Below, in pieces: positions 63,828 through 64,000 of a stretch of 64,000 nucleotides of DNA. Each line of letters starts with the position of its first letter. Within the stretch, counting starts at the first letter, position 1. The notes beneath the pieces are model-generated. The model did no database searches and was not told where the DNA came from. It was given only the letters and a program-made list of their open reading frames with translations. Both the position numbers and the translations under genes were made by a program. The stretch is from contig JACEFZ010017866.1 in NCBI GenBank assembly GCA_014155875.1, forward strand, positions 62,001-126,000, given 5' to 3'. The stretch comes from Cepaea nemoralis (lineage: Eukaryota > Mollusca > Gastropoda > Stylommatophora > Helicidae).

Positions 63828-64000
63828 TCACATGGAGAATACTTCCTGTGGGCTGTGACGTATTAGGTCGTCGCATACTTGTAGGTCACAACATAATGAG
63901 GTGTGGTGGCTTTCCTTCCCAGACAGTTTTAAGAGAACTCTGGAAATGCTCGTTACCAACTATACGAGGCTGGGTCGATCTCTCAGCCTTATTAGTTAGA

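Larger units (their letters stand above)
59877..64000 (+). repeat. Segmental duplication, copy 2 (runs off window)
   Basis: Matches 42140-44737, 46427-46440 and 46668-48553 in order. It lacks the LINE-A derivative and the SINE-2 and so preserves both empty sites. It starts with the last two 42-bp minisatellite units (59879-59970) and includes the 46-bp repeat (60296-60530), the dispersed repeat (61455-61612), SINE-1 body (61646-61800), SINE-4 (61822-62015), RTE remnant (62893-63330), SINE-2 fragment (63338-63433) and LINE-C RNase H fragment (63443-63827). Confidence 0.92.

Overview
The window looks like nuclear DNA of an invertebrate animal, plausibly a gastropod mollusc. This is an inference from the mix of repeats, with many RNase H-bearing LINEs, RTE-type LINEs, several tRNA-derived SINE families and abundant minisatellites; no host marker gene proves it. 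I found no host protein-coding gene, no genuine tRNA or rRNA gene and no CRISPR. Essentially everything recognisable is a mobile element, a decayed copy of one, or a tandem array. Labels used below are mine. LINE-A: endonuclease-RT-RNase H element of the I/Nimb type with a (GAA)n tail. LINE-B and LINE-E: RTE-like elements. LINE-C, LINE-D and LINE-F: further RNase H-bearing LINEs. SINE-1 to SINE-4: tRNA-derived SINEs.

Layout. 1-1.57 kb is anomalous homopolymer-expanded sequence, probably a poor contig end. 1.8-4.9 kb is a nearly complete but frameshifted RTE element (LINE-E). 5.2-6.8 kb is an internally deleted LINE-A. 7-14.5 kb is spacer with a perfect 40-bp palindrome, a 49-bp satellite, a mariner relic arranged as an inverted repeat, another TIR element and many SINE pieces. 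14.5-20 kb is a hAT-type MITE split by a near-intact, full-length LINE-A (minus strand), with target-site duplications readable for both insertions. 20-30 kb is mostly tandem arrays (25, 39, 50, 67 and 28 bp units and trinucleotides) with SINE-1 copies between them. 31-35.5 kb holds LINE-D and LINE-F remnants and a 53-bp array carrying a SINE-3. 37-42 kb has a complete hAT MITE, RTE 3' ends in tandem, LINE-B, and a 5'-truncated LINE-C inserted in a minisatellite.

42.1-48.55 kb and 59.88-64.0 kb are two direct copies of one segmental duplication. The second copy preserves empty sites for a 1.68-kb non-autonomous LINE-A derivative and a SINE-2 that are present only in the first, which fixes the ends of both elements. 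Between the two copies lies a three-level nest: a LINE-B fragment interrupted by a LINE-A copy, itself interrupted by an LTR retrotransposon (50628-55924) with two nearly identical LTRs, a Gag-protease frame on the minus strand and no recognisable reverse transcriptase or integrase.

How the parts relate. LINE-A is the candidate autonomous driver: its (GAA)n-tailed 3' UTR recurs in complete, deleted and ORF-less copies. The 5' edge of the full-length copy starts exactly with a 7-nt helix strand that could belong to an HDV-like ribozyme. SINE bodies have seeded new tandem arrays at least twice (67-bp array; CA-containing array). Several of the single-base frameshifts fall in or next to homopolymer runs and could be either decay or assembly error.
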